A stretch of 64,000 bases of DNA, taken from contig CALCUM010000003.1 of assembly GCA_937907245.1 (NCBI GenBank), positions 977,792 through 1,041,791 of the forward strand. The letters run 5' to 3'. The translations under genes and the position numbers were made by a program. The notes below the pieces were generated by a model. That model was given only the letters and a program-made list of their open reading frames with translations. It ran no database searches and was not told where the DNA came from. Source of the stretch: an uncultured Rhodobiaceae bacterium (GTDB taxonomy: Bacteria; Pseudomonadota; Alphaproteobacteria; RS24). Positions 17,063 to 25,121 of the stretch are shown in pieces (the stretch's first letter is position 1; each line of letters opens with the position of its first letter).

Positions 17063-17158
17063 ACCCGCAAAATACAGGTCGCATTCAAATTCGCTGTCCC
17101 GCGCTGCGAGGTTCACGCAACCGAGGCGTGCCATGGGTGGCATTTTTATTGTGGTCAT
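17030..17158 (-). CDS. Possible 42-residue small protein
   Basis: A short open frame antisense to the 3' end of the transporter gene: ATG at 17158, AGGAG 11 bases upstream, stop at 17030. The translation begins MTTIKMPPMARLGCVNLAA and contains a later DSEFECDLYFAGL stretch, with two cysteines. Codons are balanced and the composition is protein-like, but 33 bases overlap the transporter gene. It could be chance. No known precursor-peptide maturase lies nearby. Confidence 0.3.
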   Translation of the reverse strand: MTTIKMPPMARLGCVNLAARDSEFECDLYFAGLTDKQVGKSG

Positions 17159-17260
17159 AAATACAACTACTCCTGCGCAATATGCGGAACATAGGCAAGG
17201 CAGGCTGGCCTGTCATCTGGCGAGGTGCTAGTCGTCTCTTAGAGTTGCGTAGGAGTTGAT

Positions 17261-18628
17261 GTGTTTACTTCAGGTTGCGCTCGGCATGTATTTGCCGGGG
17301 TTATAATTATCGCTAATTTAAGTTTTACGGCTGGGCTAGCCAACGCCCAGACCCTCTTGCGAGGTCCGGGCGCTGCTGCGCTGGACCCTATGTTTCGTAA
17401 GGTTTTGCAAAAGCCCAATGAAGTGGATTTGAACCTTGCTTTCGCCCGCCGAGCGATTGAGCTGGAAGATTTTGAAGCCGCGGTCGCCACCTTAGAGCGG
17501 TTGCTCATCGGGCGCAGTGGCTTGCCGCTTATCCGGTTGGAACTCGGCATGTTATATTTGCGCCTGGAGGCGCCTGAATTGGCAGAAGCCTATTTATTGC
17601 AAGCTTTAGAGGCGACCGACATCGACGTGAAAGCGCGGGAAAGGGCGGAGATATTGTTGGCTCAAACTCGAAAAGCCAATGCCAAAGGTAGCTTTGCTAT
17701 GTCGCTAAGTTTGGGCACCAAACATGCGTCTAATGCCGTCACCCGCCCAACGCTTACCAATCTCATTGCCTATAATGACTTGCAGCAAGAGGCCAATCCA
17801 GAGATACCAGATCTTGAGCTAGATACGGCAGAGACCGACAAGCCCGATTCGGGGGCTGCGACGACGGGGTCTATCTCGGTCTCGTATAGTCGCGAGTTAG
17901 ACGGGCTCACGGAGCGGCGTTTTAATGCCAGCTTGAACCAATATACGAGCGAGCAAAATGACAAGGAGCTGGCATCGCTAGATATTGAGGTCACCAGTTT
18001 GCGCATGGGCGTTACCTTGCCTCTGGCGCGGACCGGAAAATCGCCACTTACTTTATCGCCTTATATTTCGGCTAATTCTTTGAACACCAGCACGGTAGAT
18101 GCCTATGCGGTGACGGGCGCCGTTGGAATGTCGGTAAACGGCTATGCCAGCGCGCGCAATCCAATCGCGGTTTCTTTCGAGTTGGCGGATAAAACCCATG
18201 AGTTGCCGGTTGATGCGCCCAAAGATGGGGGCCGCTATAATATTGGGGTGACGCTTGGGCATATCCATAGCCACGCTGGCTATACATCGCTTGCGTTCAA
18301 AATCGACGAGACAGACGCGGGCCTTGATTACGAATCTTCCACTGGCGCTGTTTTAAATGCGTCCTATAGCCAAACTTGGCGGGGCATGAGATTTGGAGCC
18401 GGAATAGGATATCGAGAGACCAAAGAAGGCGCCATCCGCCCGGCCAATCCCGTCATTGAAAAAATCCGCCATGACAAAGACCTGACCGCAAGCCTCTCGT
18501 TACAGCGCAGCTTTTTCGGAATTTCGGCCGATTTCGCCGTTAACTTTATCGATCGAGACAGCAATATCCCGAAATCGAGATATGACGACCTTACCGGGTC
18601 TTTGACCTTTTCTAGGAGTTTCCAATGA
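17261..18628 (+). CDS. Slam/DUF560-like TPR plus beta-barrel outer-membrane protein
   Basis: A 455-residue protein with a signal peptide (ending GLANA), a periplasmic helical region at about 40-150 with TPR-like repeats (FEAAVATLERLL, LRLEAPELAEAYLLQAL), and a C-terminal barrel of about 300 residues with alternating strands, ending LTGSLTFSRSFQ. This architecture matches Slam (surface lipoprotein assembly modulator), the translocon of type XI secretion. A GTG start with AGGAG five bases upstream is used; no other start keeps the signal peptide. Its stop overlaps the next start (ATGA), coupling it to the FecR/TbpB-like protein, which I infer is its cargo. The family call is by architecture. 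Confidence 0.72.
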   Translation: MFTSGCARHVFAGVIIIANLSFTAGLANAQTLLRGPGAAALDPMFRKVLQKPNEVDLNLAFARRAIELEDFEAAVATLERLLIGRSGLPLIRLELGMLYLRLEAPELAEAYLLQALEATDIDVKARERAEILLAQTRKANAKGSFAMSLSLGTKHASNAVTRPTLTNLIAYNDLQQEANPEIPDLELDTAETDKPDSGAATTGSISVSYSRELDGLTERRFNASLNQYTSEQNDKELASLDIEVTSLRMGVTLPLARTGKSPLTLSPYISANSLNTSTVDAYAVTGAVGMSVNGYASARNPIAVSFELADKTHELPVDAPKDGGRYNIGVTLGHIHSHAGYTSLAFKIDETDAGLDYESSTGAVLNASYSQTWRGMRFGAGIGYRETKEGAIRPANPVIEKIRHDKDLTASLSLQRSFFGISADFAVNFIDRDSNIPKSRYDDLTGSLTFSRSFQ

Positions 18629-21609
18629 TTTGCTTTTCCCGTCGTCTAAATCCGTTTCCACATATGGCCCGTGTTGCGCTTATCACCAGCACCGCGCTAT
18701 CGCTTAGCCTGACGCCAGTCTTGGCTGCGACCCAAGTAGGGGTGGCCTCGGCAGTTATTCCGCAGGCGAGTATTGGCGCTACCTTAGAGGAGCTGAAAAT
18801 TGTGGCGGTGGGGGATGAGATCGACCAAGACGTGATTGTTCAGACCGGCCCACGTGGGCGGACACAAGTTTTATTTGTCGATGGCTCGAGCCTGAACATC
18901 GGCCCGTCGTCGCGTTTGGTGATTGATAGTTTTGTTTTTGATCCGGAGCAATTGGACGGCAAAATAGGCGCGCGCATCGAGAAAGGCTCCATGCGGTTTA
19001 TTGGCGGCATCCTCTCAAAGCGGGCCGGCCAAGTTAGCTTCAGCGCTGGCGAGACGACGGTCGGCATTCGGGGTGGCATTGCCAAACTGACAATCGATAC
19101 ACAGGGGCGAATGCAAGCCCAATTGGTGCATGGTAATTTGAGGGTTCAAACACCAGAAGGTATTTTTGAAACGGCTCGCGTGGGCACACTCATTGAACGC
19201 AGCCAAAGCGGTAACGTGGCCACACGCACGGTCACAGCAGCGGAAGAAAAACAAGGTATTGATACGGAAGCGAGAGAAAGTTTTATAAAGCCGGAAGGCA
19301 CACAAAGCGAAAGAGCAAGCGCGCCAGCCCAAGCCCGTGACGGCGAACGGACAGGTTCCGCAAATTTAGAAGGCACTCTCGAAACCGGTGATGTGCTGGT
19401 AGATGACCCATTACAAGCTGGTTTGGTTGAGCTGGGGGCCGACGGCAAACTGAAGGCCAGCTCGCGACTTCAGGAGATTGACCCGCAAGCTGCTGAGTTG
19501 ATTGATAGCGGCGCGATAGGCATCGATAAAGACGGCAAGATTATGCCGACCGCGAGAATGATCGAATTAGATGATACCGTGAAAGACATGTTTAACGAGG
19601 GTCTCTTGACGGTGGATGAGAATGGTTTCTTGGTGCCGACGGAGCAGTTCGAGCAAAACAATTTATATGATGACGTAAGCTATGAGGAAGCTGAGCAAGA
19701 CTTTATCAGCGAGGTTACTTTGTCAGATTTCTCTTATGAGCCGCCGTTAGAAATTAGCGAGGAAGAGCAATATAAAAACAATGTTATCGCGACGCGGGCG
19801 GTCTTATCCAGCGACCCGAACTCGGCCAAATTATATGAAATGGGTCAATTAGAAGTCGATGAATTTGGCCTGCTCAAGCCCAGTGATAGCTTTAATCCGC
19901 TCGTGGTGGCGCGCACCAATAACACGAATGTGCAACAGGTGTCGCTGGCTCCGCGTAGCTATATCTATGACACGGCTTCCGACAAAATGTTGCTGAGTAT
20001 GGGTAGCTTTGACACGAAAGTGACCACGCGAGTTGTCGGGGTGGATTTGGCCAATAATTTTTACTCTGAGAATGTGACCAAAGTGGTAAGTGCCGATATT
20101 GTACGGGAAGATGCTTTGAGCACAATTGACCGTTTGGCGGAGGCCAATGGTATTGGCCTGCCAGAAGATATCCAACAGCGTAGCCTCAAAGACTTAGTGT
20201 CGCTCGGTGGCGCCTTGTCGACCAGTGATGCTTTGCAAGCCCGTTTTGGCAAAAATGACGCTGCCAATCGAGCCCAAAATGTGACTATCGACACGCGCGA
20301 TGGCTCGGTTTTGCTGAGCTCTCAGACGGGCGATGGGAAGGCTGCTGAGTTGAAAGCGGAGGATGTGTTCCAGCTTTTCTTGAGCACACAGCGCAAGGGC
20401 GTCGGGGCCGATGGCGTGGCCAAGGTGGAAACGGGCCTGTTGGGCTTTTTGGATTATGAAGAAGCGGCGCCGCTTAAGGCCGCTCTTGAAAACCGTTTTG
20501 AAGAAAAGGCTTCCCAAGCCCCCGATGGTTTTGCGGATATTTATGTGAGTGAAGATTTTGCCAGCGATCTGATTGCGGAACTCGAACAAAAATTCGATAC
20601 GGAGTTTACCCGAGAAACAGCTAATGGTTTTGATACGCCTGGCTTCGATGAAAAATCCCTTTTCTTACCCTCCTATGACCAAGACCTAAAGTACCAAGAC
20701 TTGAAGGATGCTGGGGAAGAGGCTTTTCGGGGCAGTTTCAATGATGAGTTTCTAAAGGAGGCAGATATCCCTGACGACTATAAATACGTCAAGGTTCCAG
20801 ATCTCGAAGTGCCTTACATAGAGCCAAATTTCCTTGAAATTAAGATTGAAGACTTGCGTGCCGAAAGCGAGCAGCAAGGCCGAGACATCGCGGAAGAGGT
20901 TATTGAAGCTTCTAAAGATCTAATCGATCGATTGGCGAGCCTCTTGTCAGCTAAAAACGCCAACTTCAAAAACGCTTTACATGCGGTGTATTCGGCCAAT
21001 TTGACGGCCGTTGAAGATAGCAAGGGCGACTATGAGCCCGGCGTTACCACGCATGATATTTCGCGCTTGCAGGCCGAGACGAATATTCCCTTATGCGAGT
21101 GTGACCAAGTCTCAACTGGCCTTTGGACAACCGAAGCCTTCACCGATGGCGTGGCGAAGAACCTTACCTATCAGCACCAAGGTCATTGGGCCATTGGTCA
21201 GGCCTTAAGTGCCGATACCATTCAATCTTTGGTGGGTGTGTCGCTTCGTTTTACAGGCCATGCTTATGGCAGCGTAACAGCGTCTGGCACAACCAGCACC
21301 GGATTTGGCGAAGTAGCCGTGAGAATGGATTTGGCCAATCCCGAAAATGCATCAGCAAATACTTGGGAGCTCAGCAATTTCACTGCGAGTAATTTAAGCG
21401 GCACCATTGGCTCGACAGTGGCGTTGTCTGTTCCCGAAGTGAGCGCTGCGTCTAGCGCCATTACCTATGCAGGCAATAACGCAACGACGCGTGTGAGCGG
21501 AGCGGTTTATGGCACGACACAAAACCTACAAACGGCAGGCACATTCACCATGGATGGGGGAGATTACACCATTCAGGGAAGCTATGCTGCGCAAGATGCA
21601 CCGAGGTAA
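18625..21609 (+). CDS. Large exported FecR-domain protein with TbpB-like C-terminus
   Basis: A 994-residue exported protein (signal peptide about 12-35, PVLAA, no lipobox). A FecR domain spans about 45-175 (GRTQVLFVDGSSLNIGPSS, ETTVGIRGGIAKL). The middle is acidic and repetitive: a motif G-x-(L/I)-x-(V/I)-D-x-x-G-x-(L/I)-x-P(T/S) recurs near residues 296, 327 and 409, with a weaker copy near 266. From about 820 (CECDQVSTGLW) to the end the sequence resembles the C-terminal barrel of TbpB-like and alphaproteobacterial FecR proteins, finishing RVSGAVYG ... TAGTFTMDGGDYTIQGSYAA. It directly follows the Slam-like gene with a 4-base overlap, and a terminator follows. Probably surface-displayed or released; the ligand is unknown. 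Sigma regulation is unlikely because no ECF sigma gene is present. Confidence 0.75.
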   Translation: MICFSRRLNPFPHMARVALITSTALSLSLTPVLAATQVGVASAVIPQASIGATLEELKIVAVGDEIDQDVIVQTGPRGRTQVLFVDGSSLNIGPSSRLVIDSFVFDPEQLDGKIGARIEKGSMRFIGGILSKRAGQVSFSAGETTVGIRGGIAKLTIDTQGRMQAQLVHGNLRVQTPEGIFETARVGTLIERSQSGNVATRTVTAAEEKQGIDTEARESFIKPEGTQSERASAPAQARDGERTGSANLEGTLETGDVLVDDPLQAGLVELGADGKLKASSRLQEIDPQAAELIDSGAIGIDKDGKIMPTARMIELDDTVKDMFNEGLLTVDENGFLVPTEQFEQNNLYDDVSYEEAEQDFISEVTLSDFSYEPPLEISEEEQYKNNVIATRAVLSSDPNSAKLYEMGQLEVDEFGLLKPSDSFNPLVVARTNNTNVQQVSLAPRSYIYDTASDKMLLSMGSFDTKVTTRVVGVDLANNFYSENVTKVVSADIVREDALSTIDRLAEANGIGLPEDIQQRSLKDLVSLGGALSTSDALQARFGKNDAANRAQNVTIDTRDGSVLLSSQTGDGKAAELKAEDVFQLFLSTQRKGVGADGVAKVETGLLGFLDYEEAAPLKAALENRFEEKASQAPDGFADIYVSEDFASDLIAELEQKFDTEFTRETANGFDTPGFDEKSLFLPSYDQDLKYQDLKDAGEEAFRGSFNDEFLKEADIPDDYKYVKVPDLEVPYIEPNFLEIKIEDLRAESEQQGRDIAEEVIEASKDLIDRLASLLSAKNANFKNALHAVYSANLTAVEDSKGDYEPGVTTHDISRLQAETNIPLCECDQVSTGLWTTEAFTDGVAKNLTYQHQGHWAIGQALSADTIQSLVGVSLRFTGHAYGSVTASGTTSTGFGEVAVRMDLANPENASANTWELSNFTASNLSGTIGSTVALSVPEVSAASSAITYAGNNATTRVSGAVYGTTQNLQTAGTFTMDGGDYTIQGSYAAQDAPR

Positions 21610-21656
21610 TTGGCTGGCCTCAAGGCCGATATGATTTTGGTCTCTGAGAAAATAAA

Positions 21657-21684
21657 AAGGGCGCTCCAAGGAGCGCCCTTTTCG
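21657..21684. terminator. Bidirectional intrinsic terminator
   Basis: AAGGGCGCTCC (21657-21667) pairs perfectly with GGAGCGCCCTT (21670-21680) around a two-base loop, with T-runs on one side and A-runs on the other. It serves the convergent FecR-protein and crotonase genes. Confidence 0.92.
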
Positions 21685-21710
21685 TATGCCGTGTTATTGG
21701 AAGTCGAGGC

Positions 21711-22481
21711 TTATTCGCCCTTCCAAACAGGAGCGCGTTTTTCAGCAAAAGCCGTCGCGCCTTCGCGCGCATCTTTCGAGCCAAAAACAGGATCCATAAT
21801 CACTTGCTGGCGTTTCCAAATTTCATCATGCGGCCAAGTTTTATATTCTTGCATGATTTTTTTAGAAGCTGCCGTGGCCAGGGGCCCGTTGCCAGCAATG
21901 CGTGCGGCCAATTCTTTGGCACCGTCTAGCGCTTTGCCTTCTTGCGTGATGGAGTTGATGAGCCCTACTTCATACATGCGCTCTGCAGAATAGTGATCGC
22001 CCGTCATAACCATTTCCATGGCAATGCGCTGGGGAATTTGCTGCGGCAGACGGAACACGCCGCCAGCACCGGCAACTAGCGAGCGTTTTACTTCGGGCAG
22101 ACCGAATTTAGATTTTTCCGAAGCGACAACCAAATCGCAAGCCAGAACCAATTCAAAACCACCGGCAAGGGCATAGCCTTCGGTAGCGGCAATCAGGGGC
22201 TTGGCAGGTGAGTAATGGGATAGGCCGCCAAAGCCGCGCCCGGGTACAGATGGGGTTTCGCCAGCGAGAAAGCCTTTGAGGTCCATGCCAGAGCAGAACG
22301 TACCGCCATTGCCGGTCAAGATAGCGACGCGGATATCGGCGTTGCCTTCAAATTCATCGATTGCCGCCGAGATGCCTTCGGCCATAGATTTGTTCATGGC
22401 ATTTTTGGCTTGCGGGCGGTTCATGGTGATGGTCATCACGCCTTCGGCGATGTCGACCAATACTTCTTGTGTGTCACTCAT
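21711..22481 (-). CDS. Enoyl-CoA hydratase/isomerase (crotonase) family enzyme
   Basis: A 256-residue crotonase-fold enzyme. Signatures are MNRPQAKNAM near the start, the oxyanion-hole loops FCSGMDLKGFL and ALAGGFELVLACDLVVA, and FGLPEVKRSLVAGAGG carrying the usual acid region. Members hydrate, isomerise or dehydrate acyl-CoA thioesters. ATG 22481 has AGGAG upstream; the longer frame to 22559 is upstream read-through. It stands alone, convergent with the FecR gene, so the acyl-CoA substrate is not inferable. Confidence 0.92.
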   Translation of the reverse strand: MSDTQEVLVDIAEGVMTITMNRPQAKNAMNKSMAEGISAAIDEFEGNADIRVAILTGNGGTFCSGMDLKGFLAGETPSVPGRGFGGLSHYSPAKPLIAATEGYALAGGFELVLACDLVVASEKSKFGLPEVKRSLVAGAGGVFRLPQQIPQRIAMEMVMTGDHYSAERMYEVGLINSITQEGKALDGAKELAARIAGNGPLATAASKKIMQEYKTWPHDEIWKRQQVIMDPVFGSKDAREGATAFAEKRAPVWKGE

Positions 22482-22570
22482 TTTGAGACTCCTGTTTATG
22501 AAATATGCGGGTATTGAACATGGCGCGCTGGCTCGTGTCAATTGCCAGCTGATGGGCAATCTTGCTAGCG

Positions 22571-22657
22571 CGGCGCGCTTTATATAACGTGCGGCGCGCT
22601 TTATATAACGGTGCGGTCCGCTTTACATAACGGCGCGGCCCGCTTTACATAAAGGCG
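22571..22657. repeat. Four tandem about 22-bp repeats in a divergent promoter region
   Basis: Four head-to-tail units (22571-22591, 22592-22613, 22614-22635, 22636-22657), each with the core CGCTTTAYATAA inside GC-rich flanks. The period is 21-22 bases, two helical turns. A decayed fifth unit follows. They lie between the leftward crotonase gene and the rightward hydroxylase gene. Confidence 0.95.
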
Positions 22658-22737
22658 CATCGCGGTATAATTCCCCCGAACCTAATTTGCGCGTCAGATA
22701 TAACTAGGTTCCCTTTTTGTTGGCTGAGGAAGACTTT

Positions 22738-23541
22738 ATGAAACCGGAAATCATTGCTATCTTAGGCATATTTGCCGCCTTTTCAGTTTTTGAAATGGTC
22801 CGCGTCGGATTGTTCCGAAAATCAGAGGCTGTGAAGGGTGACGGCCTTGTCGAGATCGTCTCAACGCTCGCGCTCGTGGGGTTCACCCAGCCGTTCATCA
22901 TTGCTTCGGTGCACTATTTAGGCACCAACTTTATGCCTCAGTACGAAAACGCCTTGGCGCATTGGGTGATACCCGCTCAAATTGCCATGTTTCTGGTGTT
23001 TGAAGATATGCTGCAATATTGGTGGCATCGCTTATCACATAGCGTTCCGTTTTTATACAAGCTGCACCGCCCGCATCATAATCTGGGCTATATGAGCGTG
23101 CGCTTGGTGTATCGCAATTCCTTACTTTATTATCTTATCATGCCGTCCATTTGGGGCGCGGCCCTTATGATCTATCTTGGGTTTGGTTGGGCTTATGCGT
23201 TCTACATTGTCGTGAAACTAACTGTCATCACTGGCGCGCATTGCGATGTTCAATGGGATGCCCCGTTATATAAAATTAAAGCCCTATCGCCCGTCATGTG
23301 GGTGGTGGAGCGGCTAATATCCACCCCATCTACCCATTCTATGCACCACGGGCGCCATAAAGACGACGGCATTACCCACTATAAAGGCAATTACGGAAAC
23401 CTATTGTTCTTCTGGGATGTCTTGTTTGGTACGGCCAAAATTACGCGTCAGCGGCCGCCAAGTTATGGCGTTGAAAACCTACCAGACACCACTGTGGGCG
23501 AGCAATTGTTCTGGCCCCTCATCCGCACCAAAAACTCTTAA
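22738..23541 (+). CDS. Sterol desaturase/fatty-acid hydroxylase family membrane di-iron enzyme
   Basis: A 267-residue membrane enzyme with the histidine clusters that bind a di-iron centre: HRLSH, HRPHH and HSMHH. Several hydrophobic segments flank them. The superfamily hydroxylates or desaturates lipids with O2. A GAGGA eight bases before ATG 22738 decides the start. The Mpo1-like gene follows after 11 bases, so the two are probably one operon. The exact lipid and position of attack are unknown. Confidence 0.9.
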   Translation: MKPEIIAILGIFAAFSVFEMVRVGLFRKSEAVKGDGLVEIVSTLALVGFTQPFIIASVHYLGTNFMPQYENALAHWVIPAQIAMFLVFEDMLQYWWHRLSHSVPFLYKLHRPHHNLGYMSVRLVYRNSLLYYLIMPSIWGAALMIYLGFGWAYAFYIVVKLTVITGAHCDVQWDAPLYKIKALSPVMWVVERLISTPSTHSMHHGRHKDDGITHYKGNYGNLLFFWDVLFGTAKITRQRPPSYGVENLPDTTVGEQLFWPLIRTKNS

Positions 23542-23552
23542 GGAGATTTGCT

Positions 23553-23900
23553 ATGAGTAATAAATATGAAGCTGCCCCACCCACTGATTTTGCGAGCTTT
23601 TTCCCGTATTATTTGCGCGAGCACGCCCATCCCGTGTGTCGGGCCTTACATTATATTGGCACCAGCCTGGTAATCGCTATTGCTGTGGCCGCCATTTACA
23701 CAGGCGAGCTGAGCTATCTTTGGTTCATGCCCTTGGTTGGCTATTTCTTTGCTTGGGTCGGACATTTTTTCATCGAGAAAAACCGCCCCGCAACCTTTAC
23801 CTATCCGCTCTGGTCTTTGGCGGGTGATTTCAAAATGTACTTTTTGTTTATTACTGGTCGTCTCGGCCCGCAGCTACAGCAATTGGGTATCAAGACATAA
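23553..23900 (+). CDS. Mpo1-like (DUF962) membrane dioxygenase
   Basis: A 115-residue membrane protein with the DUF962/Mpo1 signature YYLREHAHPVCRALHYIGT and a second conserved block GYFFAWVGHFFIEKNRPATF. Yeast Mpo1 is an iron-dependent dioxygenase that shortens 2-hydroxy fatty acids by one carbon (alpha-oxidation). Conserved His residues are present. It is coupled to a fatty-acid hydroxylase gene upstream, which could supply the hydroxylated substrate. Length fits the bacterial members. The family call is firm and the pathway is inference. Confidence 0.87.
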   Translation: MSNKYEAAPPTDFASFFPYYLREHAHPVCRALHYIGTSLVIAIAVAAIYTGELSYLWFMPLVGYFFAWVGHFFIEKNRPATFTYPLWSLAGDFKMYFLFITGRLGPQLQQLGIKT

Positions 23901-23910
23901 GCGTCTATAT

Positions 23911-23947
23911 TTTAGGCATAATGTATAATTATTATTTATTGCCTAAA
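23911..23947. promoter_or_regulatory. Dyad TTTAGGCA-N21-TGCCTAAA, candidate enhancer
   Basis: A perfect 8-bp inverted repeat separated by 21 AT-rich bases. It sits about 110-145 bases upstream of the predicted sigma-54 start site, the usual place for an NtrC-type enhancer, though the half-site is not the classical NtrC sequence. It is also just after the Mpo1-like stop codon. Confidence 0.4.
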
Positions 23948-23970
23948 TATTAGTCATTTAAAGAGATGAA

Positions 23971-23997
23971 AAAGGAGCCTTCGGGCTCCTTTTTTTA
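23971..23997 (+). terminator. Intrinsic terminator with UUCG tetraloop
   Basis: AAAGGAGCC and GGCTCCTTT enclose the loop TTCG, followed by a T-run. It ends the hydroxylase-Mpo1 unit. Confidence 0.93.
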
Positions 23998-24029
23998 TTC
24001 AGCCTCCGGAATCAGCGGCTTTTTCTATT

Positions 24030-24045
24030 TGGCATGAAAATTGCA
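24030..24045 (+). promoter_or_regulatory. Sigma-54 promoter of torF-glnK-amtB
   Basis: TGGCATGAAAATTGCA has the GG (-24) and GC (-12) elements with exactly ten bases between them, matching TGGCAY-N5-TTGCW. Predicted transcription start is near 24056, 27 bases before the first ATG. This fits nitrogen control by NtrC/RpoN. Confidence 0.85.
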
Positions 24046-24082
24046 TATAGAGGGCAGCACTAATGCTAAAGGAGAATGTAAA

Positions 24083-24745
24083 ATGACTATTATTTCGAAA
24101 AAATCCATCGCTACCGCCCTTTTGGCGACAACCATGTTGACTGGCGTAGCTTCTGCAGCAGAGATTAGCGGCAATGTTGGCGCAACGACAGATTACATCT
24201 GGCGCGGCCAAACCCAATCTTTCGGTGACGCAAGTCTTTCCGGCGGCTTAGATGTCGATTTCGGCAACGGTTTCGCAGCCGGCACATGGATCGGCTCACT
24301 GGGCGGCAATCGCGATGAAAACGATGACAGCGCTAGTTACGAAGCTGACCTATATGCCAGCTACTCGACCGAAGTTAACGGCGTAGGCCTAGAGCTTGGT
24401 TACATCTCTTACATGTATCCAGGTGCGGCGGATAGCACGCTTGATTTCGCAGACATTTATGTTTCGGCGTCTTATGGCTCGGCCTCGGTATCTTACTACG
24501 TTCTAGAGAGCGCCGAAGATAACGCGGTAGACGACCAAGAAGGCACCTATGTGTCGGTTGACTATGAATTTGCACTCAATGATGAGCTAACCGTGACGTT
24601 ACATTACGGTAACGAAGAGTTTGAAACGGACGATAGTGACGAAGATACGTCCATTTCCTTGTCCAAAGGTGACATGACGTTCACGGTATCCAGTGATGAA
24701 GGCGACGACACACGCGCCATTATCTCTTGGGGCCAAAGCTTCTAA
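24083..24745 (+). CDS. TorF family putative porin (TIGR02001)
   Basis: A 220-residue outer-membrane protein with a signal peptide (LTGVASAAE) and the TorF-family opening ISGNVGATTDYIWRGQTQS. Its strand-rich acidic body ends in ISWGQSF with a terminal Phe. GGAG lies upstream of ATG 24083. It heads the glnK-amtB operon behind a sigma-54 promoter, a common arrangement in alphaproteobacteria that suggests ammonium or small nitrogen-compound passage across the outer membrane under nitrogen limitation. Confidence 0.9.
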   Translation: MTIISKKSIATALLATTMLTGVASAAEISGNVGATTDYIWRGQTQSFGDASLSGGLDVDFGNGFAAGTWIGSLGGNRDENDDSASYEADLYASYSTEVNGVGLELGYISYMYPGAADSTLDFADIYVSASYGSASVSYYVLESAEDNAVDDQEGTYVSVDYEFALNDELTVTLHYGNEEFETDDSDEDTSISLSKGDMTFTVSSDEGDDTRAIISWGQSF

Positions 24746-24771
24746 TTTTAACTTAACTAAGGTTCCTCCCA

Positions 24772-25110
24772 ATGAAACTTATCTTAGCCATCGTCAAACC
24801 TTTCAAGCTGGATGCCGTTCGCGAAGCGTTAACCGCAGCCGGTGTGGAAGCCATGACAGCGTCCGAAGTCAAAGGCTTCGGACGCCAAAAAGGTCAGACC
24901 GAGATTTATCGCGGTGCTGAATATGAAGTAAATTTCTTGCCAAAAGTAAGGTTGGAAATTGTCGTCGATGACGAGCAGGTAGAAGCTGCCTGCGCCGCCA
25001 TTCGCGAGAGTGCCATCACTGAGAAAATTGGTGACGGCAAAATTTTTGTCTTAAATGTCGAAGAAGCCGTCCGTATTCGGACAGGTGAAACCGGCCCTGC
25101 TGCATTGTAA
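24772..25110 (+). CDS. glnK: PII nitrogen regulatory protein
   Basis: A 112-residue PII protein. The T-loop contains Tyr51 (RGAEYEVNF), the residue uridylylated by GlnD. The B-loop region TEKIGDGKIFV and C-loop RIRTGETG bind ATP/2-oxoglutarate. Placement directly before amtB with a 1-base gap to its Shine-Dalgarno makes GlnK rather than GlnB the best name. It gates AmtB in response to nitrogen status. Confidence 0.95.
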   Translation: MKLILAIVKPFKLDAVREALTAAGVEAMTASEVKGFGRQKGQTEIYRGAEYEVNFLPKVRLEIVVDDEQVEAACAAIRESAITEKIGDGKIFVLNVEEAVRIRTGETGPAAL

Positions 25111-25121
25111 GGAGCAGATTT

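Noticed and set aside
18625..19150. FecR-type anti-sigma regulator of siderophore uptake
   Set aside because: No ECF sigma gene or TonB receptor nearby, no transmembrane helix after a cytosolic domain, and an export signal at the N-terminus.
22571..22657. CRISPR array
   Set aside because: Units abut with no spacers and no cas genes are nearby.
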